Positions 41,415-51,126 of a DNA stretch of 64,000 nt are shown here, piece by piece. Each line of letters begins with the position of its first letter. The stretch's first letter is position 1. Below the pieces are notes generated by a model that did not search any database, was not told where the DNA came from, and worked only from the letters and a program-made list of their open reading frames with translations. The stretch comes from Algoriphagus aquimarinus (GTDB taxonomy: Bacteria > Bacteroidota > Bacteroidia > Cytophagales > Cyclobacteriaceae). The translations under genes were made by a program, and so were the position numbers. The stretch lies in assembly GCF_900112005.1 (NCBI RefSeq), contig NZ_FOKK01000001.1:372001-436000 (forward strand), written 5' to 3'.

Positions 41415-41864
41415 TTGGAAATAGAACTTTATAGTCACGAGTACTTCATGAATGAAGCCTTGAAGCAAGCTAAAAATGCTTTCGAAGAGGGGGAAATTCC
41501 TGTGGGTGCCGTGATCGTGTCTAAGAATAGAATTATTGCCAAAGCCTACAATCAAACGGAGAAGCTCAATGATGTAACTGCCCATGCAGAAATGCTTGCG
41601 ATCACTTCTGCGGCGAATTACATGGGAGCAAAATATTTAAATGATTGTAGACTCTATGTGACCCTCGAGCCATGCGTAATGTGTGGCGGTGCACTTTTTT
41701 GGTCCCAAATAGGGGAAATCCATTATGGAGCATCCGATCCCAGAAGAGGGTATTTGCAAAGCAATCCGGGTATTTTGCACATAAAAACTAAAGTCTTTTC
41801 GGGGACGCTTGCCCAAGAATCTGAACAGCTTTTAGTGGAATTTTTCAAAAAACTGAGAAAATAG
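41415..41864 (+). CDS. tadA: tRNA-specific adenosine deaminase TadA
   Basis: 149 residues. The zinc site is HAEMLAI (His and catalytic Glu) and PCVMCGGAL (two Cys), as in all TadA/CDA-fold deaminases; YGASDPRRGY is the tRNA-contacting loop. It converts A34 of tRNA-Arg to inosine. The start is a TTG at 41415, 5 bp after the preceding stop; an ATG at 41448 (residue 12) matches the start of many TadA proteins and would also be possible. It forms an operon with the permease gene by position only. Confidence 0.92.
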   Translation: MEIELYSHEYFMNEALKQAKNAFEEGEIPVGAVIVSKNRIIAKAYNQTEKLNDVTAHAEMLAITSAANYMGAKYLNDCRLYVTLEPCVMCGGALFWSQIGEIHYGASDPRRGYLQSNPGILHIKTKVFSGTLAQESEQLLVEFFKKLRK

Positions 41865-41968
41865 AAGGAAATTGGAGTCGTAAGAACCTTTTTCAATCTC
41901 ACGTGGTTGCTAAGGCAGATTATTTGTATGATTTTTAATCAATCTTTTAACCTTAAAATTAAAACAAA

Positions 41969-42580
41969 ATGGCTTTCGAACTTCCTTCTTTACCATATGC
42001 CACTACGGCTTTGGAACCAAACATTGATGCAAAAACTATGGAAATCCACCATGGTAAGCACCACAATGGATATGTAACTAACCTTAATAACGCTATTGCA
42101 GGAACTGACCTTGAAGGCAAATCATTGCTAGAATTGCTTCAAGTAGCTGGATCTAATACTGCTGTAAGAAATAACGGTGGTGGGCATTATAATCACAGCC
42201 TTTTCTGGAAAATCATGTCTCCAACAGGCGGCGGAGCTCCAACAGGCGATCTTGGAAATGCTATCAATGCTAAGTTTGGCAATTTTGATGCATTCAAAGA
42301 AGTTTTCAACAAAGCAGCAGCTACAAGATTCGGTTCAGGTTGGGCTTGGTTGATTTTGACTGCAGCTGGTACACTTGAAGTGGTTTCTACTGCAAATCAG
42401 GACAATCCATTGATGGATGTGGCTGAGATCAAAGGAACTCCAATCATCGGACTTGATGTATGGGAGCATGCATACTACTTGAATTATCAGAATTTACGTC
42501 CTAGCTACATTGCAGCTTTCTGGAATGTGATCAATTGGGATCAAGCAAACACGAACTACTCAGAAGCTTTGAAAAAATAA
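41969..42580 (+). CDS. Superoxide dismutase (Fe/Mn family)
   Basis: 203 residues, standard length. Metal ligands: His in [13 protein letters not shown] (about 27), His in YNHSLFW (about 75-80), and Asp and His in [13 protein letters not shown] (about 165-175). [13 protein letters not shown] and the TANQDNPLM region belong to the C-terminal domain. It dismutates superoxide in the cytoplasm; iron or manganese use cannot be decided by eye. It is a single gene with a terminator just downstream. Confidence 0.95.
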   Translation: MAFELPSLPYATTALEPNIDAKTMEIHHGKHHNGYVTNLNNAIAGTDLEGKSLLELLQVAGSNTAVRNNGGGHYNHSLFWKIMSPTGGGAPTGDLGNAINAKFGNFDAFKEVFNKAAATRFGSGWAWLILTAAGTLEVVSTANQDNPLMDVAEIKGTPIIGLDVWEHAYYLNYQNLRPSYIAAFWNVINWDQANTNYSEALKK

Positions 42581-42600
42581 GCTTTGTAAGGAAAATTATA

Positions 42601-42634
42601 GGATCCTCGGGCAGCTTGTCCGGGGATTTTTTTT
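42601..42634 (+). terminator. Terminator after superoxide dismutase
   Basis: ATCCTCGG and CCGGGGAT form an 8-bp stem with one U-G pair (42603-42610 and 42620-42627), followed by eight T (42627-42634). Confidence 0.85.
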
Positions 42635-42786
42635 GTCCAAAGCTGAAATTTTACTGTTCGATTCCGATACAGTCGTTTTTAAGTAGAGTTTGAAAAGTTA
42701 CTCCTAGAGCTAATTTAAGCACTTTTCAAGCCTTGGCATTTCTTTTTCAATAGGTGGCACAGAACGACACACAAAGTACTATTGAA

Positions 42787-45219
42787 ATGAAAACTACCAA
42801 CCTACTATTTTTAACGCTTTTCACTTACCTATTTGGTGTAAGTAATTTGGCGGCAAAAGATGTCAGCCGGATTACCGGTAAAATCATCGACCAAAATGAA
42901 CAAGCAGTGCCTTATGCAAATGTGGCATTGATAGATGCTGTCAGCGGCCACCTTGTGGATGGAGCCGTATCTGATGAAAATGGAGTTTTTCTCATCGAAT
43001 CTACGAAGACTGCCAAGGTGAAATTGGTGGTTTCTTCTATAGGTTTTACCTCTTTTGAATCGGAAGTATTTGCTCTGGCTCCAGGATTAATCAAGGCTTT
43101 CGGGGCAGTTTCTGTTCAAGACGAAATGACTGGATTAGATGAGGTGACAGTGAAATCTACGCGTCCGGAAATCATCATAGAAGCGGATAAGACCACAATT
43201 AATGTGGAGGGAACTGTAATGGCGGAAGGCTCAAATGCACTGGACGTGATCGGGAGATCTCCAGGGATCTATGTGGATCAAGATGGGATAATCAATCTAA
43301 ACGGGCGTACAGGTGCTACAGTGATGATCAATGACCGACCTACCTACATGAGTGCCACTGATCTTGCCAACTTCCTTCGTGCTATGCCAGCCGATAATAT
43401 CAAGAGCATAGAAGTGATCAATAATCCATCCGCTCGATTTGATGCGGAAGGTTCTGCTGGGGTGATTAATATCAAGCTGAAAAAGAATACGGTAGATGGT
43501 ATGTTTGGAAATATTCAGGCTGGTTCATTGTATAATGGACAATGGCTACCGAATACTGGCGTAGCACTGAATGTGAAAAAAGGTAAGTGGAGTACGAATG
43601 CTAATTTGAATTATAATCACTTTGGAAACTTCAACGATTTGGAGATCAATAGAAATTTCAGCTTGCCGGAAGGGATTTCAAAATTCAGTCAAGATTCTAG
43701 AATTACTACCAGAAACAAAAATCTGTTTTTCAATGGCGCTGCCAATTACGAGATAAATGCGAATCAAAATATTGCGATAAATGTCCAAGCTTCCGGCTCG
43801 GATGATAGTGATGATAGTAAGTCTTTGACAGATATTATCACTCCTGGCCTGTCTGATGTTAGCTATTTGGATTCTCGAAATGACTCTAGAGGAACGGGAA
43901 ATCGAATCTTTGCCAACCTTCACTACGATGCGAAGCTTGACACTTTGGGTACCAAGATTAGCTCAGACATTGACTTTACAAGGATGAATTCTGACAGTGA
44001 ATCGTTGCTGACTAATATGCAATGGGTGGGAGAAAACACTTCTCAGATACTGAATAGTAAGATTTTGACCCTTAATGACATGTACTACAACATTTTCACT
44101 GCAAAGGTTGACTTTGTAAAACCTGTAGGAAAAGGAAATACCATCGAAACTGGAGTAAAAGGTAGCTGGGTGAAATCTGACAATAACCTGAACTTAAATA
44201 AATCTCAAGAGGAAGGTCCATTTATCCCAGATCCATCTAGCAATAGCTTTATTTACAATGAGAATGTGCTTGCTGCATACATCTCTTACAAAGGGAAATT
44301 CTCTGATAAGCTTTCGTATCAAGTAGGCTTGAGAGGCGAGCATTCTGATATCACAGGTAATTCGGTTACGTTGAATCAGGTGAAGAATCAGAAGTATTTC
44401 AACTTATTCCCAAGTGCTTTCATCCAGCATAAAATAAGTGACAATTATCAAATCGTCTATAATGTCAATCGTAGGATAACTAGACCGAATTATCGTTTGT
44501 TGAATCCTTTTGTGTACTACATAGATCCACTGACTACCGAAACAGGTAATCCTAATCTGAAACCACAGTATTCTAATAACTTCGAAATGAACCATGTGGT
44601 GAAAGGTATGTACCAATTCACCCTCGGTTATAGTGAGACAGAAGATGCATTTATGCAGGTATTTATGCAAAATGAGGATGAACGCACGACGACTACCTTC
44701 ACTGATAATTTCGACAAGACAAGAAATGCCAATTTCAGAGCAATTATTCCGGTAGATATCAAAGAATGGTGGGCTGTATCCAATATGGTGCAGGTAAATT
44801 ATAACCAATACAAATCTCAGATTGGCGATGATTACCTTAACAATGCCAATACCTCATTTATGGTACGCTCGCAGCATAACTTTACCTTGCCAATGGGCTT
44901 TAAGGCTGAAGTAATGGGGATTTATCTAGGTCCGCAGATTTGGGGACAGGGGCAGATCTCAGGCTTCGGCTGGGTAGACGCTGGTGTGACCAAGTCTATA
45001 TTGAAGGATAAAATCACGCTCTCCGTTAATGGAACTGATATATTCCGGACGCAGGTGATTAAAGCCAAAATTGACTTTGCAGCTATAGATACCAATTTCC
45101 GACAGTATAGAAGTAATCAGGGAGTACGATTTACACTGAAATATAATTTCTCCAAAGGAGAAAGCTTCCGAGTAAAAAGTAACTCAGGAAGTTCTGAAGA
45201 GCGAAATAGATTGGATTGA
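42787..45219 (+). CDS. TonB-dependent outer-membrane receptor (CarboxypepD_reg-like + plug + beta barrel)
   Basis: 810 residues from the ATG at 42787 (a GTG 11 codons upstream was rejected: MKTTNLLFLTLFTYLFGV is the signal peptide). Residues 30-115: CarboxypepD_reg-like fold (ITGKIIDQNEQAVPYANVAL). Residues 125-235: plug domain (NALDVIGRSPGIYVDQDG, NNPSARFDAEGSAGVINI). The rest is a barrel of the OMP_b-brl_3 kind, ending in a short basic tail. Such receptors take up ligands using TonB energy, though this subfamily has no known substrate. No SusD gene is adjacent, so it is not a classical Sus locus. Confidence 0.9.
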   Translation: MKTTNLLFLTLFTYLFGVSNLAAKDVSRITGKIIDQNEQAVPYANVALIDAVSGHLVDGAVSDENGVFLIESTKTAKVKLVVSSIGFTSFESEVFALAPGLIKAFGAVSVQDEMTGLDEVTVKSTRPEIIIEADKTTINVEGTVMAEGSNALDVIGRSPGIYVDQDGIINLNGRTGATVMINDRPTYMSATDLANFLRAMPADNIKSIEVINNPSARFDAEGSAGVINIKLKKNTVDGMFGNIQAGSLYNGQWLPNTGVALNVKKGKWSTNANLNYNHFGNFNDLEINRNFSLPEGISKFSQDSRITTRNKNLFFNGAANYEINANQNIAINVQASGSDDSDDSKSLTDIITPGLSDVSYLDSRNDSRGTGNRIFANLHYDAKLDTLGTKISSDIDFTRMNSDSESLLTNMQWVGENTSQILNSKILTLNDMYYNIFTAKVDFVKPVGKGNTIETGVKGSWVKSDNNLNLNKSQEEGPFIPDPSSNSFIYNENVLAAYISYKGKFSDKLSYQVGLRGEHSDITGNSVTLNQVKNQKYFNLFPSAFIQHKISDNYQIVYNVNRRITRPNYRLLNPFVYYIDPLTTETGNPNLKPQYSNNFEMNHVVKGMYQFTLGYSETEDAFMQVFMQNEDERTTTTFTDNFDKTRNANFRAIIPVDIKEWWAVSNMVQVNYNQYKSQIGDDYLNNANTSFMVRSQHNFTLPMGFKAEVMGIYLGPQIWGQGQISGFGWVDAGVTKSILKDKITLSVNGTDIFRTQVIKAKIDFAAIDTNFRQYRSNQGVRFTLKYNFSKGESFRVKSNSGSSEERNRLD

Positions 45220-45240
45220 TATAATTCAAAAACGAGTGGG

Positions 45241-45268
45241 AGAGCCAGGTCTTAGACCTGGCTTTTTT
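45241..45268. terminator. Terminator between TonB receptor and beta-propeller gene
   Basis: AGCCAGGTC-TTA-GACCTGGCT (9-bp stem, 45243-45263), then six further T. It serves the + strand receptor gene best; the convergent gene ends just to its right. Confidence 0.85.
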
Positions 45269-46428
45269 CATTTTATCTTCACCTTATAAAGAGTGAAATA
45301 ATCCTCTTCTATTTCAGGATTTACTTTACCCATAAACCATACTGCTCCTTCTCGACCAACGAACACATCCCCTAGCTTTTCAGGAATTTCAGAATCGCTC
45401 AGCAGTTTGCCATCCAGATCAAGAACCTGATAGCGGAGTTTATATTTATTAGCTATGCGGGTATTAAAAACCTTCCGTTCATCATTCGCCATTTGCTCAT
45501 GGTATCGGAGAGCATCTTGAGCGTCATAGCCAGTATCATACGTGAGGACAAGCTTGTCTCCCACGATGACTAATTTATGAATAATGCCAAAAGAGGGGTC
45601 ATAGCTTATGGCTCTAGGATCAGCTTTTTTGGGGTCTTCCCCTTGATTTAGTCTGTAATCTTTAAGCTGAAGCGGAATTCTTTTAACCTTGTTATAAGGA
45701 AAATCAAGCTCATAAATATTCAAAAATGGATCAGTTCCACTGATAACATAGAGCTCGTCATTTACCACTTCAAATGTTGTGGAGATAGTCGTTGGCTCAT
45801 GGGACATGTCATTTTGGAAGATACTTTCAGGGTCAAGGTTCAGAAACTGCTCATAGTTTCCCGTCTTAGGATCTGCCTTAACAAGTTGTAAAAATGTATC
45901 GTAAAACTCCGGTTGAGTTTTGTTAAACTCTCCTCGTGCGACTGTGCCTGTTACGAGAATTTTTCCATTTACAAATTGGATCTCGCGCTTAGCGTCAATT
46001 CTTCCGCTGAAAGGCTTTATTTGATCTCGTGGAACTTTGGTGCTATTGAGCAAATTGCCCTCTAAGTCGTATTCGAATATTCCTGTGGCTGAAACGACTT
46101 GAATGTTTTTCGAAGCATTAAACTTGCCCGCACCCATAGGATAAAATCCGAATCCGTCTGGCGCATCTCGGTCTTTGCTGAATTCGCCCAGAATATTTCC
46201 TTCAAAATCCGTACTGACAAATTTCATGTTCTGTGGATCAAATAATAGAATCCTCTCGAATTCTGGATTGACATCCATCAGGTTGAGCTTGCCAATGTAG
46301 GCTACACGAATCGAATCTGTGATTTCTAATTTGAAATCTGACTTCTCATTAGTTTGTGAGGTCTTGGGTGATTCACAGCTGAAAAATGAAGTAACTAGTA
46401 GGGCGAGAAACCAGTGCGATAATTTCAT
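45268..46428 (-). CDS. Six-bladed beta-propeller lipoprotein (BF3164-like)
   Basis: 386 residues from the ATG at 46428 (chosen because MKLSHWFLALLVTSFFSC is a lipoprotein signal; an in-frame ATG 7 codons earlier has no signal). The mature part has repeated strand-rich segments (IGKLNLMDVNPEFERILLFD, GNILGEFSKDRDAPDGFG, KVKRIPLQL) giving a six-bladed propeller of the BF3164/DUF4221 kind common in Bacteroidota. Cell-surface location and a sensory or scaffold role are inferred. It is convergent with the TonB receptor and stands alone. Confidence 0.75.
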   Translation of the reverse strand: MKLSHWFLALLVTSFFSCESPKTSQTNEKSDFKLEITDSIRVAYIGKLNLMDVNPEFERILLFDPQNMKFVSTDFEGNILGEFSKDRDAPDGFGFYPMGAGKFNASKNIQVVSATGIFEYDLEGNLLNSTKVPRDQIKPFSGRIDAKREIQFVNGKILVTGTVARGEFNKTQPEFYDTFLQLVKADPKTGNYEQFLNLDPESIFQNDMSHEPTTISTTFEVVNDELYVISGTDPFLNIYELDFPYNKVKRIPLQLKDYRLNQGEDPKKADPRAISYDPSFGIIHKLVIVGDKLVLTYDTGYDAQDALRYHEQMANDERKVFNTRIANKYKLRYQVLDLDGKLLSDSEIPEKLGDVFVGREGAVWFMGKVNPEIEEDYFTLYKVKIK

Positions 46429-46554
46429 TGAGTTGGAGATTAGTTCCAACTAATATATCTATTCACCTACCAATAATCCAATTGTAATGTTATGTCTTTC
46501 CAAAACTAGCCCATTTAGGGGATGGTTAATAGGTCGCCAAGCGCGGAAAACTGC

Positions 46555-47019
46555 CTATTGGAAATGGTATAAAAAGATCAGAACTCCTGTAAATGCTGGC
46601 TTTTTTTGATCTTTGATTTCGAGTTTCACTTCTACCTCAGCTTTCACGGTTCCTCGTAGGTTTGCTACATTTTTGAGCTTAGCGGCAAGTCGAACTTCAC
46701 TATCTACCAATACTGGAGTAGCAAATCTTAAGGATTCGATTCCGTAATTGATCATCATTTTTAGATTTCTCACGTCTACGATTTGCTCCCAAAGATGAGG
46801 GACAATACTCAGTGTGAGGTAACCGTGTGCAATGGTGTTTCCAAATGCTCCTTCTACCTTAGCTCGCTCAGGATCGGTGTGAATCCACTGATGATCATGC
46901 GTAGCTTTTGCGAATATATTTATCTGTTCCTGAGTGATATGGAAATATTCAGATGTGCCTAGACTTTGTCCGTTATGTTGTTCGAACTCTTCAAAACTAC
47001 CAATGATTACAGGGGACAT
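46555..47019 (-). CDS. MaoC-like enoyl-CoA hydratase family protein
   Basis: 154 residues. FAKATHDHQWIHTDPERA (about 37-54) is the hotdog-fold hydratase 2 motif with catalytic Asp and His, followed by NTIAHGYLTLSIVPHL. The family hydrates (R)-enoyl-CoA or acts on related thioesters. It stands alone on the minus strand, between the beta-propeller gene and the DUF3857 array, so no pathway partner is visible. The length fits the short MaoC form used in fatty-acid or PHA metabolism. Confidence 0.9.
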   Translation of the reverse strand: MSPVIIGSFEEFEQHNGQSLGTSEYFHITQEQINIFAKATHDHQWIHTDPERAKVEGAFGNTIAHGYLTLSIVPHLWEQIVDVRNLKMMINYGIESLRFATPVLVDSEVRLAAKLKNVANLRGTVKAEVEVKLEIKDQKKPAFTGVLIFLYHFQ

Positions 47020-47124
47020 GTGTTATTTTTTTTGGTAAAAAACCAAATTAGGGAAGTTTTAGCGGGATTTACAAGTGCATTAGTGAGTCAAGAAGTGAAA
47101 TTAACTTTTAGTTGTTTAGGTAGA

Positions 47125-47168
47125 TTTTACTAAAATTATATTTTAATATGACTTTAGTTTTACTAAAA
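47125..47168. promoter_or_regulatory. Pair of 11-bp direct repeats in the promoter region of the DUF3857 array
   Basis: TTTTACTAAAA occurs at 47125-47135 and 47158-47168, exactly 33 bp apart, which is about three turns of DNA, so both lie on the same face of the helix. They are 40-80 bp before the first start (47208). Such spacing suits cooperative binding of a regulator; the surrounding DNA is AT-rich, which weakens the case. Confidence 0.4.
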
Positions 47169-47207
47169 AAAAGACATATTTTGTGTAAAAATACTTAACA
47201 GTTCAGC

Positions 47208-49070
47208 ATGTCTATACTCTTTGTAGCTACCTATTTATTCTTTGGTTTTCAGGCTCCAATTGATTCTATTCCGAAAAAGGATACGACCCCTATTTATTCC
47301 ATTCTTACAGAAAATCAGCGAATTGAAATTTCTGAAACCTATGAAGTAGTTCATAACATAGAGCGGAATTTTACTATCCTTTCTCCTGAGGGATTAGCTC
47401 ATGCGTTTACTTCTGTTTTTTACGACAAGCTAAATAAAATAGAAAGTGTAGAGATAGAAATTACTGATCCTTTAAGTGGAAAAACTATTGAGAAGGCTAA
47501 GACAAAAGATATGACAGATGCGGCAATATATTCCAGTAGCAGCATTTTTGACGACAACCGACATAAGTATTTTGAAGTAAAAAGCAGCAAATTTCCAGTT
47601 CAGGTTACCATTAAGATTGAGACAACGTCTGCTAGTAATTTCCAATTGAGGGATTGGGTTCCTGTACACCGGTATAACCAAAAAGTGATTAAGTCTAAGC
47701 TCACGGTAGCATATCCTGAACATATTGGCTTGCGCTATAAAGCGGTCAATTTACTCGGAGAAAAGTCTGAAAATAAAGTTGATAATAGACTTGAAGTGAC
47801 TTGGGAGGAAACAAATTTGCCTGTGCAAACTCCTGACATGAAAAAGGAAGACGATCACAAGCTTTTACTAGCCCCGGTCGGATTTGCTATGGGTGACTAC
47901 GTGGGTAAAATGGAAGATTGGTCTGGGCTAGCTGCTTGGCAGTTCAAACTTAATGAGGGGCGAAAAGCTCTTCCCGCCAATTTCGAAGCTAAGCTAAAAG
48001 GAATGGTGGCCAATGTAGATACCGACTACGAGAAGATCCAAATTCTTTATGAATATCTACAAAAAAACTACCGCTATGTCAGCATACAGCTAGGCATCGG
48101 TGGGTGGCAAACTATGACAGCTACAGATGTGGTGAAATATGCTTATGGTGATTGCAAAGGATTGACAAACCTGATGCAAGCAATGCTAAAGTCAGTAGGG
48201 ATTGTTTCCAACTACACACTGGTTCAAGCAGGAAAAGATGCTGATGATATCGAAACTGATCTTCCTTCCAATCAATTCAATCATGTGATTTTGCAAGTGC
48301 CTATGGGAGATGCAGCGAGTCCAGTTTGGTTGGAATGCACGTCAAATTCTCTTCCAGCAGGATTTCTAGGTGACTTTACCAAAAATAGGCATGTGCTCGT
48401 GATCGATGGACAAGGTGGCTATCTGACTAAAACCCCATCCTATAATTCCTTCGATTGGAATACAATTCACAGTAAAAATACGGTGAAAATAGACCTAGAG
48501 GGAAACGCTACTATTTCTACGAAAATCAAAGTGGATGGAAACTTTGCAGAGGATATGTTGATGGTCAAAAATTATCTTGACACCAGACAGCAGCGAGATT
48601 ATTTCAATCGTAATTCACCTGTAGCCGGATTGATTATCAACCAATATGAGCTAAGTGTAGATCATAAAGATTCCCTCTTATTAGCGGATCTAAGCTATGA
48701 AGGGGTGATTCAGAAGTTTGTCCAAAACACTGCTAAGCGAATGATTCTAAAACCATTTCTTGGGAAACTTACCGATGAAATGCTGCTCAATAATTCTTTA
48801 AATCAGATTGATGAATATCAGATTGAGCTTCCAGAGGTGATGGAAGCAGAGAATTTGGCAGAAAATCTAATTCTCGAAGAAGAAGGTATTAAAGTGACTT
48901 TGAGGACATCTTTAGAAGGGAAAAGCCTTAGTGTAAATAGAGAAATTCATCTATCACTGGGGGAGGATATTTCTGAGGAATCTAAAACTGAACTCATCAA
49001 ACGAATTAACGCCTTAGGATCTTCTAACTTTTATTTTATCAAAAACACAGCTGCACTTAGACATGATTAA
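47208..49070 (+). CDS. DUF3857/transglutaminase-like protein, catalytic residues intact
   Basis: 620 residues. A short hydrophobic N-terminus (MSILFVATYLFFGFQA) suggests export. DUF3857 covers roughly 40-235. The transglutaminase-like domain has AYGDCKGLTNLMQAML with Cys 316, NQFNHVILQV with His 359, and WLECTS with Glu 376 where the family usually has Asp. It is the only one of the four neighbours with Cys and His in place. These proteins are probably cell-surface or periplasmic; the substrate is unknown. Its end overlaps the next start by 8 bp. Confidence 0.85.
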   Translation: MSILFVATYLFFGFQAPIDSIPKKDTTPIYSILTENQRIEISETYEVVHNIERNFTILSPEGLAHAFTSVFYDKLNKIESVEIEITDPLSGKTIEKAKTKDMTDAAIYSSSSIFDDNRHKYFEVKSSKFPVQVTIKIETTSASNFQLRDWVPVHRYNQKVIKSKLTVAYPEHIGLRYKAVNLLGEKSENKVDNRLEVTWEETNLPVQTPDMKKEDDHKLLLAPVGFAMGDYVGKMEDWSGLAAWQFKLNEGRKALPANFEAKLKGMVANVDTDYEKIQILYEYLQKNYRYVSIQLGIGGWQTMTATDVVKYAYGDCKGLTNLMQAMLKSVGIVSNYTLVQAGKDADDIETDLPSNQFNHVILQVPMGDAASPVWLECTSNSLPAGFLGDFTKNRHVLVIDGQGGYLTKTPSYNSFDWNTIHSKNTVKIDLEGNATISTKIKVDGNFAEDMLMVKNYLDTRQQRDYFNRNSPVAGLIINQYELSVDHKDSLLLADLSYEGVIQKFVQNTAKRMILKPFLGKLTDEMLLNNSLNQIDEYQIELPEVMEAENLAENLILEEEGIKVTLRTSLEGKSLSVNREIHLSLGEDISEESKTELIKRINALGSSNFYFIKNTAALRHD

Positions 49071-50988
49071 ATCTTCACTAACTCTTTTTTTTCTACTCCT
49101 TACTACGCTTACTTTTTCTCAATCTTATAAACTGGGAGAGTTTGATGATAATGAGATTTCATTGTCAGAAGTAGCTTATGAAACAGATGCTCCCGCAGTG
49201 ATATTAGTATCCGAAGGGAATTCCAGGTTTTTATCAGGATTCTTAGAGACTACCTATTTTGTTCGCTTAAAAATACTTTCCGAAGCGGGAAAAGAGTATG
49301 CAGACATTCGTATTCGATATTACGCTGGGGATAATAACACGGAAAGCGTCAATGGAGTTAAGGCTCAAACCACAAATTTCGTAAACGGAAAACCAGAAAC
49401 TGTCAAGGTGTCAAAAGATGGGATTTTTAATGTTGACCTTGATGATGGGTACAAGGAGATGCGGATATCTTTTCCAAATGTACAAGTAGGATCTATCATA
49501 GAATATCAATACAGGAAAACTGACAAAAACCTTACGTTTATCGATGGTTGGACCTTTCAAAGTAAACTTCCTACACTTTTCAGCAAGTACGGAATCAACA
49601 TGGTTCCGACCTTAGAATACAAGGTGTTGGGTCAAGGTGAGAACTATAATGCGGGTGTGGAAAAAACCACCGACAATGATAAGTATAGCTGGACCTTGAG
49701 AGACTTGCATTCACTCAAAGAAGAGCCTTACATGAAGAATTATCGTGATTACGTTGATCGTATAGAATTTCAGTTATCACGTTATGAAGTGAGAGGTGAT
49801 TATGGACCGAAATGGGAGTTTGTGCTTAATACTTGGGAAGTTCTTGGAGATGAAGTCATCTCCATGTATTCTCAAAAGGGTTTTTATAGAAGTAATCCCA
49901 TTGAGAAAGAATTCTTGGATGTTGATTTGAAGGGCGATACACAGCTGGAAACTGCTGAAAAGGCTTATTATTTTTTGAGGAATAACTTTAGGGTCGTAGG
50001 GGAAGATTGGATATATCCAGAGCAGAATCTTAATCAACTTCTGAAATCCAAGGTAGGTAGCCCGGTAGAGCTAATGTTGACATTGATGGGTATTTTAAAA
50101 TCTGAAGGAATTACCTGTGAGCCTGTATTAATCGGGAGTAAGGGATATGGACGAAGTGATATAGTGCCTTTTCCATTTCTTAATCAGTTTGATGAAATAT
50201 TATTGCTTACTGAACTAGATGGGAAGAAGCATTTTATCGATTTATCTCAAGCTGATGCTCCTTTTGGTTATGTAGATCTAGATAAACACGTGACAGCAGG
50301 ATTGTATCTTGAGAAGGAGAAGAGTAAGCTTGTGCCGATAGATATTCAGCATGCTTCCAATTCTATTTATTTCTCACAAGTGAGCATGAATGAAGATGGT
50401 CAGTTAGCAATTACAAATTCTCATAGAAGTTATAGATACAGCGGACTCAGATTGGCTCAGCAGATAGAAGGGATTCAAAAGAGAAATGAATCCTTAGAAA
50501 AGTTGTTTGATGAAGAGGAGGGAGTAGTTTTCGAGAATTTCAAGGTGGACAATTACCTGGAAGAAAAAGACGTTTTGATGGTTAATTTTGAAATGAAATT
50601 TCCTGAGACTGAAGGTCAAGAGATGATTCTTTTTAGCCCGCTCAAATTTTCCTCTTTTGCGGAAAATCCCTTTACCCAAGAATACCGCATGTTCCCGGTA
50701 GATTTTGGGTATGCATTTTCAGAAACATTTAATACCGTAGTGACTATTCCTGAAGGGTATGAGCTAGACGACTACCCATTAGAAGCTGGTTATACGATTG
50801 ATGGAGAGTATGTTGTTTTCATATATTCTCCTACAATAATCGAAAATAGCCTTAAAATCGCAGCAAAATTTATGGTGAAGACGCCTCTTATCCCTGCAAG
50901 TGAGTATGAAAATCTCAAGTATTTCATGGAAAGTGTAGCTTCTAAACTTTCTGAACCGGTGATCTTAAAAAAGAAGATAAGTATATGA
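49063..50988 (+). CDS. DUF3857 protein, catalytically degenerate paralogue 2
   Basis: 641 residues with signal peptide MIKSSLTLFFLLLTTLTFSQ. DUF3857 spans roughly 30-250. At the place of the transglutaminase Cys the sequence reads KVGSPVELMLTLMGIL (Pro 334 aligned to Cys) and NQFDEILLL replaces the NQFNHVIL His. The fold is likely kept but not the hydrolase activity. It is 70-80 percent similar by eye to the next paralogue. It overlaps the first gene by 8 bp, so it is translated with it. Confidence 0.82.
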   Translation: MIKSSLTLFFLLLTTLTFSQSYKLGEFDDNEISLSEVAYETDAPAVILVSEGNSRFLSGFLETTYFVRLKILSEAGKEYADIRIRYYAGDNNTESVNGVKAQTTNFVNGKPETVKVSKDGIFNVDLDDGYKEMRISFPNVQVGSIIEYQYRKTDKNLTFIDGWTFQSKLPTLFSKYGINMVPTLEYKVLGQGENYNAGVEKTTDNDKYSWTLRDLHSLKEEPYMKNYRDYVDRIEFQLSRYEVRGDYGPKWEFVLNTWEVLGDEVISMYSQKGFYRSNPIEKEFLDVDLKGDTQLETAEKAYYFLRNNFRVVGEDWIYPEQNLNQLLKSKVGSPVELMLTLMGILKSEGITCEPVLIGSKGYGRSDIVPFPFLNQFDEILLLTELDGKKHFIDLSQADAPFGYVDLDKHVTAGLYLEKEKSKLVPIDIQHASNSIYFSQVSMNEDGQLAITNSHRSYRYSGLRLAQQIEGIQKRNESLEKLFDEEEGVVFENFKVDNYLEEKDVLMVNFEMKFPETEGQEMILFSPLKFSSFAENPFTQEYRMFPVDFGYAFSETFNTVVTIPEGYELDDYPLEAGYTIDGEYVVFIYSPTIIENSLKIAAKFMVKTPLIPASEYENLKYFMESVASKLSEPVILKKKISI

Positions 50989-51126
50989 TTGCAGAAATCA
51001 TCTACTCACTTAGAGTAAGTGAAATCACTTTGGTAGAGTAAATGAGTAAGGTTTAAAATCAGGACTTTGGAAATACGTCTATTAGCAGCGCATGTTACCC
51101 TACTAAAACAGCCTCAGAAAACATTT

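Noticed and set aside
44404-44808. 134-codon minus-strand frame inside the TonB receptor gene
   Set aside because: Antisense shadow of a gene with clear domains; no motif.
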